NCBI GenBank assembly: GCA_027922465.2
Contig: BQMF02000816.1
Coordinates: forward strand, 29,971 to 93,970
Direction of reading: 5' to 3'
Source: Turritopsis dohrnii
Lineage: Eukaryota; Cnidaria; Hydrozoa; Anthoathecata; Oceaniidae
Length of the DNA stretch: 64,000 bases
Shown: positions 11,830 through 24,054 of the stretch, in pieces
Position numbering within the stretch: the stretch's first letter is position 1
Layout of the letters: the number at the start of each line of letters is the position of its first letter
Notes under the pieces: model-generated
Databases searched by the model: none
What the model saw: only the letters and a program-made list of their open reading frames with translations
Told to the model about the DNA's origin: nothing
Position numbers and translations under genes: made by a program

Positions 11830-13480
11830 TTTATTGATACTCGTAACCTCAGGTAGCATCGTCTTTGACCTTTGCGAAGTCTTTTACACATTTCTTCCAA
11901 GTGAGGATTAAAAGTTAATTTTGCTTCATATGATATCCCAAGTTATTTCTCCTCTTGATTATTTTCAATCTGCATGCTTTCAACATTAACTACAGCTGAG
12001 TGTTTGCCACTAATTGATAGGTGGCATTCATAAGGGTTTGATTTCATTTCATTCTCGCGAAACCGCAGGAATATCTTTATGGTTGTTTTCTCAAGTGATG
12101 TTATAACTAGATCAGTATTCTTATCAGTGACATAGAGCGTGTTGTCATCTGCCTATCTGGCAATATCAGCATTATCAATTAAAAAATTAAATCACAGAGA
12201 AATAATATCGAAGAGTAGAGGACCTAATATAGATCACTGCGGGATACCGTAAAAGACATCAACCAGTAACTGAACATGGAGTTTGCTCGAGTTCTCTGGT
12301 TGATAGAGGTAAGGTAATCATGAAAAAGTCGTAATGCCGGTAACCTCACTTCTCAAACGTTTAGTTTGGCAATTAACAACCTGTGGGAAAGGTCCTTTAG
12401 ACAGGTCCGTCGGTAGTGCTCCAAAGAATCCACCATTATCAATAGCCCTCTTCCACTTCTCAAGTAAGAGAAAGAGTTGAGTGACCCTTTCTGAAACCAA
12501 ATTGTGACTAAGAAAGTATGTCATTTAAATAAGCAAACATTTGTCTAAAGATGCATTTTTCGAATAAGTTTTGATACATTAGGCAAAGTACTCAGCTGTC
12601 TGTTCGCGCCATTTTTGAAGACTGGTGTCACATCAGTCAGTTTAGATCATCAGAAAATTTTGAAGTATTATTGTTTTGTTGATGCCCTTAGTGAGGTGTT
12701 CTCCAAAAAAAATATCACTATTATCTTTTTTGTTGGAACATCAACATCATGTATTGTCGAGTCAAGTTTATTTATTCCGTTCATGATCTCATCCTTATCT
12801 ATCCGTGCAAAGCTAAATGAACAGCCATTTCCTTTTCCCTGTATTGATATTATGCTTGGTTGACTGCGATACTTTGAAATTGCCCTTATCGTTTTGTCAG
12901 TGATATGTTCAGCCAAAGGATCACAGGACTCATATTTCTTTAAATTTAATTTTTCAACAATGATCGTGAAAAAAGTATTCATTTGAGTAACTACTTCATT
13001 TGGTTTTATAATTTCATCATTTTGGACAAGCATGATGTTTTGCATTGACTTGTTCTTGTTTTACAACTGTCCTCCAAAATTTGCAATCATCTGCACCATT
13101 TTTGATGTCTAAGTTATTGTAATATGTAGTTTCTTTTCGTTTTCCTTAATAAAGATGTACAGCAATTTCGTTGTAGCTTGTAGCGTTTTTCATCGGTCCT
13201 ATCGCCATTAAATCGATTTTTCAATCTGGATGAATTCATTCCTGGAAGCCATGTCAGAAAAATGCTTGTAATCCCTATATTTAATTGCTTGAGAAGGGAA
13301 CTTTTCTTATGTTGTTTTCATAACAGTAAACAGCCATTTTGTGAAAATCGGATAAGCCTGTTTATTGCGCTGAAATGTCCGAGGTGCGTTTGTTAGTATC
13401 AAATCTATACAAGAGGGATTGTTTAGGTTTTTGTAACATGTTGGAGACTTCAAGAGACTTACCAGCCCTCATAATTATTA
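11830..13480 (-). pseudogene. CR1-like LINE remnant
   Basis: Read on the minus strand, the order is that of a CR1-like pol. A pre-RT linker (13137 to 13028, with YYNNLDIKNG and FWRTVV) is followed by the open stretch 13045-12668 (NEVVTQMNTFFTIIVEKLNL, then FSFARIDKDEIMNGINKLDS). Next comes a damaged PQGSILGPLLF box near 12245-12205, and ADDNTLYV near 12153-12130, which is the catalytic YADD box with its first residue lost after a stop. Many stops and frame changes show it is dead. The endonuclease part is not recognisable. Confidence 0.75.
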
Positions 13481-13763
13481 CAAAAACATTTCATTGGTTT
13501 CGTTAAAATCTCCTTTAAATCAAGACTTTTCATACTTGGCGGAATGCAGGTCAAGGCTTTGTGACAATAAGTCAAAATGGTTTTGTATTATTGACCTTTT
13601 GGGGTCATACCTACAACAAAGTAGCCGTTTCATTTTTCTCAAATTCAGTTCAACAAAGAAACATTCAACAGCGCCGACTCTTCATCAGGCTAGCCGATAT
13701 GCTATCTCTAACATATAAGGTCAAGCCTCCACCCTGCTGTGTTGTTGCCATCAAAGTTGTTGC

Positions 13764-13782
13764 CATTTTTTTTTTTTTTTTT
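13764..13782 (+). repeat. Poly(T) run
   Basis: About 18 consecutive T. This could be the poly(A) tail of a minus-strand retroposed fragment. Confidence 0.6.
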
Positions 13783-14243
13783 ATGTTTTGCATTCATGAT
13801 TTGGAAGTCCATTTATATATACATAAATAAAAGTGAGAGAAAAAATAAAATTAGATTTCAAGGGTGTAAGAGCATGTATTGGACGCTAAACTTGACGAAA
13901 GTTTACAGATAACTCTTGAGAGAGGAAACACTTAAAAACAGGCACGACAACGAACGAAATTGATCCTGACATCACGATCCCTAAAAAAAGACACACTTGT
14001 AAAGTCATTCAGCAAAAAAGTATCCTAAACAAAGATAAACTTTTATAACCATGCCTTAAAACAGATCGTTTAGCGTGAAATAATCTACTATACTACTACT
14101 ACTACCTCGCCATCTTTTAAAAAAATAAACTTTGGAAGATGCCAATAGCCGTTTTTATACTGAGACGTAAATGTAAAGATACAATAAATATATAAAACTT
14201 TTATAAAATTTATAAAACCCATGAAAAAACCAAGCATAACATT

Positions 14244-15269
14244 CTAATCTCTAATAATACTGACTGTGTTTGAGAGATCCATGTCAGTCATATCTTGTCC
14301 GGTGACAGTATGGTATGATCTGGAGCCTCTTAGACACAATAACGTAGACCTTAATAAGGCAAAAGACAATTTTGTTTTGATATAAGTGGTTGTAGTTGCA
14401 AACGAGGTGCTTCTCTTTTCGCATATCATTTCAGCGAGTCTTCTATAAAATGTTGCGCATTCTCTCGCCATTCCACCGTTTGTAGAGAATACCAAGAGCG
14501 TAAATGTCCCATTCTCAACTTGCAACACCCTTTCACCGTATACTGCTTTCTTCTCTTTTTCGTTTCTCTCGAAACACTTCTTGAGTTCTAGACCCCTGTA
14601 TCTTTGAGGGTTAAGGTCGAAGACCCGTACATCTAAAAATACTCTTTCACCAGGAGTCCAGAACCCAGTTGCGCTGATATCGAGGCGTGCTTCGTCTTTG
14701 ATGTTTGTACTTGGAAGGAGATTTTCACCATTGATCGTCAGCAGTGATGGCTCTTTTCTCACATCACGACATACTTCTTCCAATAACTTGCCAGTAATGT
14801 CACGTACCTCGTTGTGTCTCTGAGTCACGAACCCTCCTCTCTTGCAGGAGAGCGCATGTGCCACATCAAACGTCTTCCCACATACACAATTCGTTGGCAG
14901 CTTTGGAATAGCCCAATTGTACCGTATGCGTATGGCATCCCAAAACTGTTCTTTCGTCAGATTGTAGTTTAGGTCTTTAATTGGCAGACATGTCAGCCAG
15001 TTGGAAGCTCCACTTAGTTTGTTCGCTTCATTTTGTCGTTTGTTGACGTCTGACATCTGTGTTCTTAGTTGCTGCAGTGTTTCTTCGTTTCGGTGTCTAC
15101 GTTCGTTTTTTATCTGCAGAATGGTTTTTCCTTCTCCAATTTCAGGATCATTTTGTAGTTGGCTGCGTAGAGGTGCTGTTAACTGAATGGAGTTATTGAA
15201 TTCAAGTGGGGCCTCTTCCGTTAAAACTTTTATGCCAAGTCCGCCTAATCTCGGTGGCATCGAGAGCAA
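14244..15269 (-). pseudogene. R2/NeSL/Hero-like LINE: C-terminal zinc knuckle and restriction-like endonuclease
   Basis: This 341-codon frame is the 3' third of the element whose RT lies at 15357-16766. It has the thumb region (MPPRLGGLGIK), then the Cys/His knuckle CVCGKTFDVAHALSCKRGGF with the usual following RHNEVRD. After that comes the PD-(D/E)XK nuclease core with ARLDISATGFW and GERVFLDVRVFD. In this class the nuclease nicks the target and the RT primes from the nick. The frame ends in SFALLRSTLLCLRGSRSYH, as in related elements. A gap of about 87 bp and a frame change separate it from the RT frame. Confidence 0.85.
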
Positions 15270-15356
15270 TTTTCTTTCTTCGTCGTTAACGATGTGGCCA
15301 CCAGTAATAGCTGGAATAAACTGATGGCGAATGACTTGTTCAACTGGTATGAGGAA

Positions 15357-16766
15357 TTACTCAATTTCCGGAATTGTTCTTATAAAATACGAAAATTTGT
15401 GTTGGTAACCACTTGTGTAACACGTGTAAGATGCTTGTGGTTGAGAAAGAGCAATCGTGGATAATATTTCTAGCTCGTTCACCCATTTTTCTACCAGTTT
15501 TCGACAATATTCCTTCTTGAATTCAGCACTTCCAATGACTGCTCCCAAGTGACGTTCTCCCCTTGTTGAAATCTGGATTTCAGTGTCAGCAAATGCATCT
15601 TGTGCTGCATTGAGGTGTTGTTGCTTTACTATGATCCATGATTTCTTCGGTTGTGGGAAGTAACCAAATAACGGACCAAATTCAGTCAACTTTTGCCACC
15701 AGGATCTCAGTGCTTTGCATTTCCCAACAGCAGTGATGTCATCTGCGAATGCAGCCGTATCTGTCCCGATCGTCATTTCAAGCATCAGATCGATAAGAGG
15801 TGTTAGGCCGATCGCATATATGGCCATTCCCAAAGGATCACCTTGTGTTGTACCTTCCTCAGATCTAATCTCGTAGCCACCAATTACAAACAGTCTAGCA
15901 GGCATCTGATAGCAATTCGTTACGTATCTCGCAAATATTGGACATAGCATCTTGATATTGTGTAAGATTGATTTGCGATTTATGTTGTTGAAAGCGTTTG
16001 CCGCATCCACCAACAGGACAGCTTCGGCATTTGCTCCTTCAAATATGTCACGCATTGAATGTATTACAGCTTCACTTCCAGCTGATTGACCTGAGCACAT
16101 TTGAACATCACTGCAATTTTTAATGACATCGTATTTAACAATTTGCATGACGACTTTCCCGCATATTCTCCGCAAGACTTCACCCACACCAATTGGGCGC
16201 AGGCCGGGATGTTTATCAAGAGGCACAAGTCTGCATGCTAGAAAGCCTTCGAGTGAATCATCGCTTATTTCTTCTTTGCATATCTTCTTAGTAACGTTTA
16301 CAAGGGCTTCTCTTAGATCCTTACCAGCAGCGCCGTAGACCTTAGATGTCAGGGGTTTCCTCCACCCGTCCGCATCCAATCCAGAGGGACCAGCGCCTCC
16401 TTTTGTGTTAAGTGCTGCTTTCAATACCATAGACTCATCGATGGCTTCGTATACGATTGGATTAATCATTGGTATCGGACCTTGTAGAAGAGCTTCTTCA
16501 CGGGCTTCTCTTGCATCAGGATGTTTTTGTTTTAAGGTGTCCAACGTTTCTTCAGTTAGGGGAAGAATACCACCAGCCATATTGTTCGTTAGAAGTTTGA
16601 TTGCACCGTTAACATTTCCTTTCTCCATTTCACGTTGAAATTTTTTTGAGATCGAAGCGATATCATTCTTATCTTTGTATGTAGGTATACGTCGCTGTAA
16701 AGTTTCAGCTTCGCTTAGAAGGGACATCATATTCCCTTTACGCCACAATTCTAATCGTCTCTCCAA
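15357..16766 (-). pseudogene. R2/NeSL/Hero-like LINE: reverse transcriptase
   Basis: The 469-codon frame holds a nearly complete RT domain. GGAGPSGLDADGWR lies upstream of the fingers, followed by RLVPLDKHPGLRPIGVGEVL, LLVDAANAFNNINR (first catalytic Asp), EEGTTQGDPLGMAIYA, and FADDITAVG (catalytic Asp pair intact). The frame ends in YFIRTIPEIE, after which the sequence should run on in frame into the thumb, but a frameshift intervenes. Its 5' end overlaps the N-terminal frame by 16 bp, again a frameshift. The catalytic residues are present, so decay is recent or limited. Confidence 0.9.
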
Positions 16767-17302
16767 TGCTTTTTGATGGTCTTTGCTTTGGAGTTTTTTG
16801 AAGGCTTTTGCAATAACAGTTGTGGCATGATATGAATTGCTTTCATTGTGATTTCTTTTACAGGACTATTTTCCACCCACGCATTTAGAAGTCGTGTCAC
16901 TTCACGGATGTAGTTTTTTCCTGTTGCCCCATTTGGCAACAGGAAGAGATTTTTTCTCCAGTAGACGATCTTCTCGTAACAATCGTTAATTTCCTTCGTT
17001 ACATTACTGCCCGGAACATCTCCCCAATAGAACCTTTCCTCTGATGGTATTAATGGTTTATCAACTCTGTTATCTTCATTTTCTGCATTTCCTGCATCCG
17101 GAGGCTTCGCAGGAGGAGGGTGAGGTTGATGACCAATCTCTGTTACATTAACCCTATTCGATATCACTTTACATTGTCGCTGGTGCTGCAGTGCGCCTCG
17201 GAGTGTACGGAATCGTTTACCACATTTTACGCATGGAAATTCTGCGACCCCTTCAACGGATGCATTAGCTGTTATGTCCATTTCTTCTTTGCCGTTACTC
17301 AA
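16751..17302 (-). pseudogene. R2/NeSL/Hero-like LINE: N-terminal C2H2 finger region
   Basis: The first ATG is at 17281; an in-frame stop lies just upstream of the longer TTG-initiated frame. Residues FPCVKCGKRFRTLRGALQHQ form a C2H2 zinc finger closed by a downstream Cys, the DNA-binding finger of R2-type elements. It is followed by a linker rich in Lys and Trp. The frame runs out where the RT frame begins (16 bp overlap). Together the three frames (17281-14244) make about 1000 codons, the normal size for a single-ORF element of this group. Confidence 0.8.
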
Positions 17303-17409
17303 ACTGCGGAGTTAGGATATATTATCTTCTGTTTTTACAGCAATTTGTTGCACAAAAAGATAAGTTGAGCCTTAATCTCCCTTATTTTTAACGTCAAATT
17401 TCCGTTAGA

Positions 17410-18880
17410 CGGTTTTTGCGTCCGCCATCTTCGGAAGCCAATTTTGCGTTAGGGAAAGATTGATCCGACGTTAATAAGATGTCAATATAATCTTTGATTT
17501 GATTACCAAGGGACTTAAATTTGTAGCGTCAGTAAAGAATTAATATTTAGTTGCGCTATCACGAGCCTCTTGCCAATTGTAGATGTTACTTAAGTTGTGT
17601 AGATCAGTTCCTGTAACTGTATTGCCATCGAGTATAAAGGTATTTGGTAGAGTATCTTAGTGGCAGACCTAGAGATAAGTTAAAATTTGTGCACAGAAGA
17701 GTGTTAGCAATTTAACCATCAAAGACAAACGCTTAAATAATCCCATTGGTAACATGAATTGAATTCACTAAACTATGTTAATATGCACCTCCTTGATTCT
17801 CTGCTGCGTGCGTCTGTCTGTCTGTCAATATTGCTTAGATTGCACTTCAAATTTAAGTTGTTTAATGAACTCAATTTCAACTTAAATGTAGTCTTCATGT
17901 ATGTATTTGTTAATTACGTCAATGACTGTCTCATCCAAGTGTTTATTCAAGTTACTTGTCGCGGTTTTAGTCCCAATTAAACTAAAGTCCGACTTAAACG
18001 GTATATTTTAGGTAAAGAAGGTAAAGAAAACGTTAATCATGCATCGCGTATTACATGCGGAACGAAATGAAGATCTTACCCCAATCTCGCATCGAAAAGG
18101 CAAGAAACCCTGGGTACGAGGTTGCATCTTACCCCTAATAGTGAATATCTAGTTTGCAATCACGTTACCTACCATTTAAGCGGGAAATTTTAAAATCCGA
18201 AGTGCAGGAAAGGTAAGTGATAGCGAATTGTTTTTTGCTAATTGTTTACATTCAGTTTATTATCTGCAATTAAATTTGAAAAATGCACTCTTTCTTTTTT
18301 ATAAGAATTCTTTTTATAAGAATCATAAGGCTCAAAATTCTCAAAATTTTAGAATTATTTAAGAATCAATCTGATACATACTGATACCGAAAATCTAATT
18401 TTTTTCTCTGTTTTCACCCATTCTGACGTTCAAATGTAATTCATGTTAGAATCATGTAAGAATATTTTAGGCTAAAATCATTAAGAATCATTAAGACTTG
18501 ATATTGTAATTCATTATAAAAACAATGAGAAGAATGAAAAAAGGAATGAGTGTAAGGTTATGTTACATGATCATATACTTCTTTCAAAATTCTTTTATCA
18601 AAACAGGGACATTTCTTTAAGCTCTTTCTTTGATTTTAGTGCTACGGAATTTATAATTTGCGAATTTGGTCAAAATGAAAAAATCTACTGTTATGTCAGA
18701 GGCTAAATCACAAATGTTTCTTTAAGCAATGTTTTCTTCTTATAAAATAGCTATTCAAATATAAACGGAAACTGGACATCACTAAAATTTAGAATTCTTG
18801 AGAAGCATTTAAACTATAAGATATCAAAATTTCTTAGATTTCATAAAATGACCTTTCGAAAGCCACATTTTATATATATA
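17410..18880. other. Mostly AT-rich, no supported gene
   Basis: The segment 17303-17450 may still be 5' UTR of the minus-strand R2-like element. Beyond that I see only short frames and a TATATATATATA run near 18874. Confidence 0.4.
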
Positions 18881-18906
18881 TATCTTTTATCTTGCTTAAA
18901 CGTACA

Positions 18907-19524
18907 TCAAATAATATATATATTCTTACTACAAAAAACACTTTGAACATCAGGATTTGTCATCGACTTGGTGAGAAAAGTTTCAATCCTCTTGGATATT
19001 TCGTTAATCTGAGATGTGGTAGACAGAAGATTGTTTCTGATCTGCACAAGTTCTTCATCAGTTAAGTCTTGAGGATTATGAGCGAATTCTTTAATGATGT
19101 CTTCGATGGAACGTCTTGTGTCCTTGATCAAGAACTGATGAGATACTTGTTTTGTTCGTAGGAGGTTTGCTTTCACTTTCAAATCGTTGACTTCCTTAAT
19201 ATAATCCTTGATTAGCTGCATGGCACCGACGATTTGCATTGTAAGTTGTTTGTCAGGCGTTTGAGTTTGGAGAACAAGTTCGTTTGTTCGAATAGACTTT
19301 CGCAAGTCTGTTAACTTTTCCACCATCCCAGATAGATCAACTCCACTGTGGATTGGATTTTCGTCAACAATGTCGTGGACTTCCTGAACCATCACTTGGG
19401 TTTCTATCACAGTCGATGTGATGGCATACGTCTAACGTTAGTTGATCGATTTGGTCTGATAGATCTTGAAGTTCGGTTTTCTCACCAGTTAGTTGAAAAT
19501 AGTATAATCGATTCTCTGTCTGAT
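18907..19524 (-). CDS. Unrecognised coiled-coil protein, probably frameshifted
   Basis: The main frame (19410-18907, about 165 codons) is strongly helical, with heptad-like stretches such as MVEKLTDLRKSIRTNELVLQ, DYIKEVNDLKVKANLLRTKQ and NNLLSTTSQINEISKRIETF. It has no ATG at its start. Upstream, a second frame gives GEKTELQDLSDQIDQLTLDV, also coiled coil, and above that MSKRIRQRIDYTIF from an ATG near 19535. One or two frameshifts would join them into a protein of about 200 residues. I do not recognise the family. It lies 1.6 kb upstream of the R2-like LINE on the same strand, but that class has no separate ORF1, so any link is unproven. Confidence 0.5.
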
Positions 19525-20400
19525 ACGTTTTGACATGTGATTATTGCTTAAGATTGAATTGATGTGATAAATTGATGTCGAATTGAATGGATCATCTGTT
19601 TGAATGTAGCGGTATCACTTCTCATGGAGGAATAAGACAGGTTTGGAATATGTATATATTGAGTTATGGTTCAAACTGAAATTACAAAGAAATAAATAAA
19701 AGTAAATTTAGTAAAAAACTACATATAACTGAAGCAACAGAAAGAAAGAAAAAACCAAAACCTACCAGCTGGCCAAGTAACCGCTAGTGATATGCTATAA
19801 AAATTGAGTTGATTTGAAGCCACTTTGAAAAGAGTTGAATTATAAAAAGTTTATAATTCGTAGTGCCATCTTTCACAAGCAGCACTACATGTACACAAAA
19901 TGAGAAAAATCTTGAATTTATGGTAAAAAACTAAACACCCTAGAGACATAAACTAAATAAATGACAAAATAATTACCAAAAAATCAAAATGAATTGAGAT
20001 AAACTGAATGCACGAGAGAACACTGAGACGTATAAGAAAAAACAAAAGAAAATGTGACTATGATAATAAATGTTTTTGTGTATGTGTGTGTTTTTTTGAA
20101 TAAGATATGTATAGGCGATCACCTTACAAACAGTACATACAAATTAAATTTTCTCTATCATCTGGTGTGGTCTTTTCAAAGTTTTTCAGACTGAAGATTC
20201 TAACAATTATAGCAAAAGTATTTTGGAATCCTTAGCAAATTTCTACTCATACTAATTTTTTTCTGATATTCAGTCCTTGAAATTCTGTTTTGTGTTATAT
20301 AGCTTTTAGGAATTTTTTTACTAAGTCACTTTCAGGAAGTTCATTGTATTTATGGTGGTCATTATGTGCTCAGAAAATTTATTGCATAATTCATTTCAGA

Positions 20401-20420
20401 AATCGGTACTAGTACCGATT
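20401..20420. repeat. Perfect 20-bp palindrome
   Basis: AATCGGTACTAGTACCGATT is its own reverse complement and is followed directly by further CTAGTA/TACTAG repeats to 20442. Confidence 0.9.
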
Positions 20421-20507
20421 ACTAGTAGCTAGTACTAGTAGCAAGAAGGAAATGTTATGCAATCAAATGAAAGCGAATGAAACCATTTTCAGCTTCTTAT
20501 TACAGAA

Positions 20508-21015
20508 ATAACTAGTAACCCGGGTAAAAATTTTTACCAAACTTAACTTCGAAAACAATAGGTCAAATCCACCATTCCCGTGTACATATCCCGTGACGAA
20601 AAAATAAATCATAGAATCGCAGCTCAAAAGTGTATCTATGTTGTAGAGCTCGAAAAACTGATCAAAAAAGTGTATGGGATCGTTTCGCTACGACCAACCG
20701 TTACAGAGATATCGTCGGTTAAAGATTTTGATGACGTCATAGCCGCAATACCAAAAATCATTTAGGCCCAAATTTTGTGTCACCCCATCACCCGTATTGC
20801 GGACCCTAAAAAACGTCAGTTTTCCCTATTGGTTCTCGAGATATTTCCCCAAAAACGTCGCGTTCGATTAGGGATGCAATGCAATGATTCCCCGTGATCG
20901 ATTAAAAAACTGACGTCACGGCACTTGCTACTATATAATAATCGTAAAAAACCGCATGGCCTAACGAAAAATATGACCACGATTAAGAAGATTTTGACCT
21001 TAAAATTCAACAAAA
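20508..21015 (+). repeat. Interspersed repeat, copy 1
   Basis: It starts ACTAGTAACCCGGGTAAAAA. It includes a GAGCTCGAAAAACTGATCAA block, GTTCTCGAGATATTTCCCC, and ATGCAATGCAATGATTCCCC. A second copy in the same orientation is at 24055-24720 and a partial inverted copy at 30715-30930. No coding sequence. The frames at 20580 and 20816 are chance frames. Confidence 0.75.
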
Positions 21016-21280
21016 TTTATCACTCTCTAAAATAAAAGTGTGACACACACTCGCTATTATATATAAGATAATAAATAGGATGGCAGTAATTGTTTGTTAA
21101 CCCGAAGCTGTTATTTGCATCTTCATTTTCAAGTTGTGATGTCGATAATAGAATTACTCTGAAAGAACAGCACTCCTGATGTTTTTTAAAAGAAAATATA
21201 TACAAGACTATAAAAGATTTTGGGGGATTCAGAGTTTGGGGCCCATACCAGATACCAGTATTAAAATAGTTCTCGATACA

Positions 21281-22164
21281 CAGGCCTGGTCGTAAGGAAA
21301 TTAGCAGACGTGTGGTCATCGCACGCCTTAATTGACGATATCAGTTATGGCGTGCGCTCTTGTAAATTTTTGACAGATGTGCGATCAATTTTTCCAGTTA
21401 AGATCAACGATCTTCATTCTTTATTATAATCAAGTCCAATTTGAAATGTGTCATATGTAAAAATGATGAGATTTTCATGGAGAATGAATTAATAAAACAA
21501 AACAATGTTTTCGAAGATTCGGAACGTAAAATTTTAACTATAAAGATTACTTTGACAGTAAATAAGATTTATTCAAAAATTAATAAAGAGGAAAAATAAA
21601 ACCTGAAAATAAAAAATTTGTATTACTCTCCATCGTTTTGGTTTGAAGTTCAAATGGTTTTTGAATTAAATTAGAGACGCTCGGTTCCATTAACTCGTCA
21701 CCACCTGGCTGCCTATTTTTTTAAATAAAAGATTATTTTTCTAAACTGCAACCTTGCGCATACTTTTCTAACTTGAAAGAACGTTAAAAAGAAAAAGAAA
21801 ACTAATATTTTTAATACAATTAAATAATAATACATAATAAAATCATGCGCACGAAGCTCCTTCTTCATTCCTCAGCGGATTTCGCTGAGTAGACTTGTTT
21901 TCTTCTACCAAACAAAGAAAGCGATCGGAGACCTCACTTCTGAAATGGTAGCAAAGTTTCGTTTGGTTATTGTAAAATTTAATCGTAGCACATAAACAAT
22001 TTCCGAAGCAAAACTTTCAACATTTTTGGGACAGATTTTTGTTGGCTTTTAAATGAACATTCGTTATTACACTTGTCAGGCGTGCGATTGCCACACGCGT
22101 AAATAAATCTTGGCGTGTGTGGAGGCGTGCGCGTGCGATCGCACGCCTCTTACGACCAGGCCTG
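21281..22164. mobile_element. Non-autonomous hAT-like element, 884 bp, 5-bp target duplication
   Basis: The 16-bp terminal repeats CAGGCCTGGTCGTAAG are perfect. ATACA flanks both sides (21276-21280, 22165-22169). Copies of GCGTGCG/CGCACGC are concentrated inside both ends, like the subterminal transposase-binding repeats of hAT elements. The AT-rich middle has no transposase. The family assignment is inference from end sequence and subterminal repeats. Confidence 0.85.
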
Positions 22165-22636
22165 ATACATCTATAGTATGGTGGCGGTCTTTGGTCACCC
22201 ATACAATTAGTATATATGGGTTTTTGTTTTATTTTCTCATATGGTCCCTTGGGACTTAAAACCAGTTTTGCCAAGTCGGCCAAACTGGGGAAATTTTTTA
22301 TAGGGTTTTGAGTTGGCTCGACTTAAAAAGTCGATTTTCGAAGTTCTTGTACCATCAGATAGGGCTTGAAGAGTAGATCTCCAAAATGGGGTTGTCTAAT
22401 TTGGTCGACTTATTCCCCAGAATTGAACGAGACACCTTTAAAAGTGCACAATGTTACGCTGACGTCAGCATTTTTGAGAAAACTTTGAGAAAGAAGGAAG
22501 AGATAAATTTCAATAATACAATTAGCACTATGTCATCACAATAACTTTAATATATTAGGATGTCAGGATTTCCATTCTGAGTTGTGTATTGTTTGTATAG
22601 GATGTTTGACAACTTTTTCCTTATAGTCTCTCTTAG

Positions 22637-22741
22637 TGCAAGAAATAATAATGGAGCTCTTCAATGAAGATGAAATGACAGAATATGAGAAAAACAGGCA
22701 AAAGAATATAATCTGTAACTACCAGTTCATGAAAGGTTGTG
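22637..22741 (+). CDS. PRDM9: PRDM9-like gene, KRAB exon
   Basis: Acceptor ...CTCTTAG at 22636; donor GTAAGT at 22742. In the coding frame the exon reads QEIIMELFNEDEMTEYEKNR followed by QKNIICNYQFMKGC. This matches the KRAB box pattern of PRDM9 proteins (phi-F-x-x-x-E-hydrophobic, then E-K-x-R-x-x-N-hydrophobic-x-x-N-Y). It starts in phase 1 (needs one base from upstream) and ends in phase 1, which fits the next exon exactly. The KRAB domain in PRDM9 is a protein-interaction module needed for recombination hotspot activation. The upstream exon with the first KRAB residues was not identified. Confidence 0.72.
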
Positions 22742-24054
22742 GTAAGTGTAGGTTCTACCTTCAACATGAGTTTTCCATTAACATAACTTAGAAGTATATG
22801 TGTAGGAGAATCATTCCCTTGCAGCAAAAAGATTCTTCAAATTTTCAATTCCCTAGGCTGATTAACATTCCCTCTAATATTTAAAATTTAAGACTTTGAC
22901 TTGCTGAATTGTACCTGCGTAAGGTTTTCAAGGCTGCAGTGACAAAGAAAAATAAATAGACATATGTTTTATCCGAAGGTAGTATTTTTATCCTTACGAT
23001 ATCAATTCATATTTTTTGGATTTCTGCAAAAGCAAGAAATACTTTAAAACCGGCTTTGGTTGTTTTTTTTTTTTTCTGCTGTCCAAACCTAGCGTTTTTT
23101 TGAAATTTAATGCGTGCCTTTACATGAAAACTACAAAAACATTCTTTATATAAGTAATTTAGTATTTTGCCACTTACTGACGAAAAAGTAGACATTAATC
23201 CCACTAGAAACACAATGGACAACTTCAGTTTCACCCAATTCGAAGCATCGCTTGTAATAAAATTATTATTAGTTTGTTGTTGACAACGTCTTCTGTTTCG
23301 AAGCTCTCTTGCAGTTGACAAAATTCATCGAAGTCGTTCATAGTTAAACTTTTTAAAAGCTATATTTTTAAATGCTTGGTAGCTAGCTTAGTAGGTAGAT
23401 ACATAGTTAGTTCGAAACATAGTATTTCTGATGAATTTTTCGCTTTTACTTTGTTTCTTATATTTTTTTCAAAAAATTTTGTGTTTTTTTTTCTTTTCGC
23501 TCTTGCTTACATGTTTTTTTATAAAAAAACTGTTACATAAATGTGTATCCATGGTTACGATTCGCACCTTTTGCGTACTTCTTTTCTCTGTATGTAAAAG
23601 CTTCTGTTGTTTTTAGTTAAAATGTGATGTTGTATTGTATAAGTCATTCATTCTTCAAACTTCAAAAATGTCACTAGTCTTTCATTTTTTTTCCTTATGC
23701 CTGTAAGGGCATCTGATAGATGATTTGTTTTGGCGAATATATGCAGTGTCTTATCTTAGCAGTGGCCCAACTGTCTGAGACTCAAAGTGGTTGGGGCCAC
23801 CATATGTTGCAAATATGATTTAAGAATTTCCATTACAAGAAATTTCAGCTCTTTTTTTCTATTGTGTAAGCATTTCTAAGCATGTTCAATTGAAATTTTA
23901 GGGTGTTATTGAATATCAAGCCATTAAAATTTCCTTTGGGTCACCGAAAATTCTAAAACAGTGATGTCACTGGCCCAATATGACACCCAGATAACATTTT
24001 AAGATTAGGCACGGATATGGATTTGTAGCACTTTCTGTCAGCTAAATATTAAAA

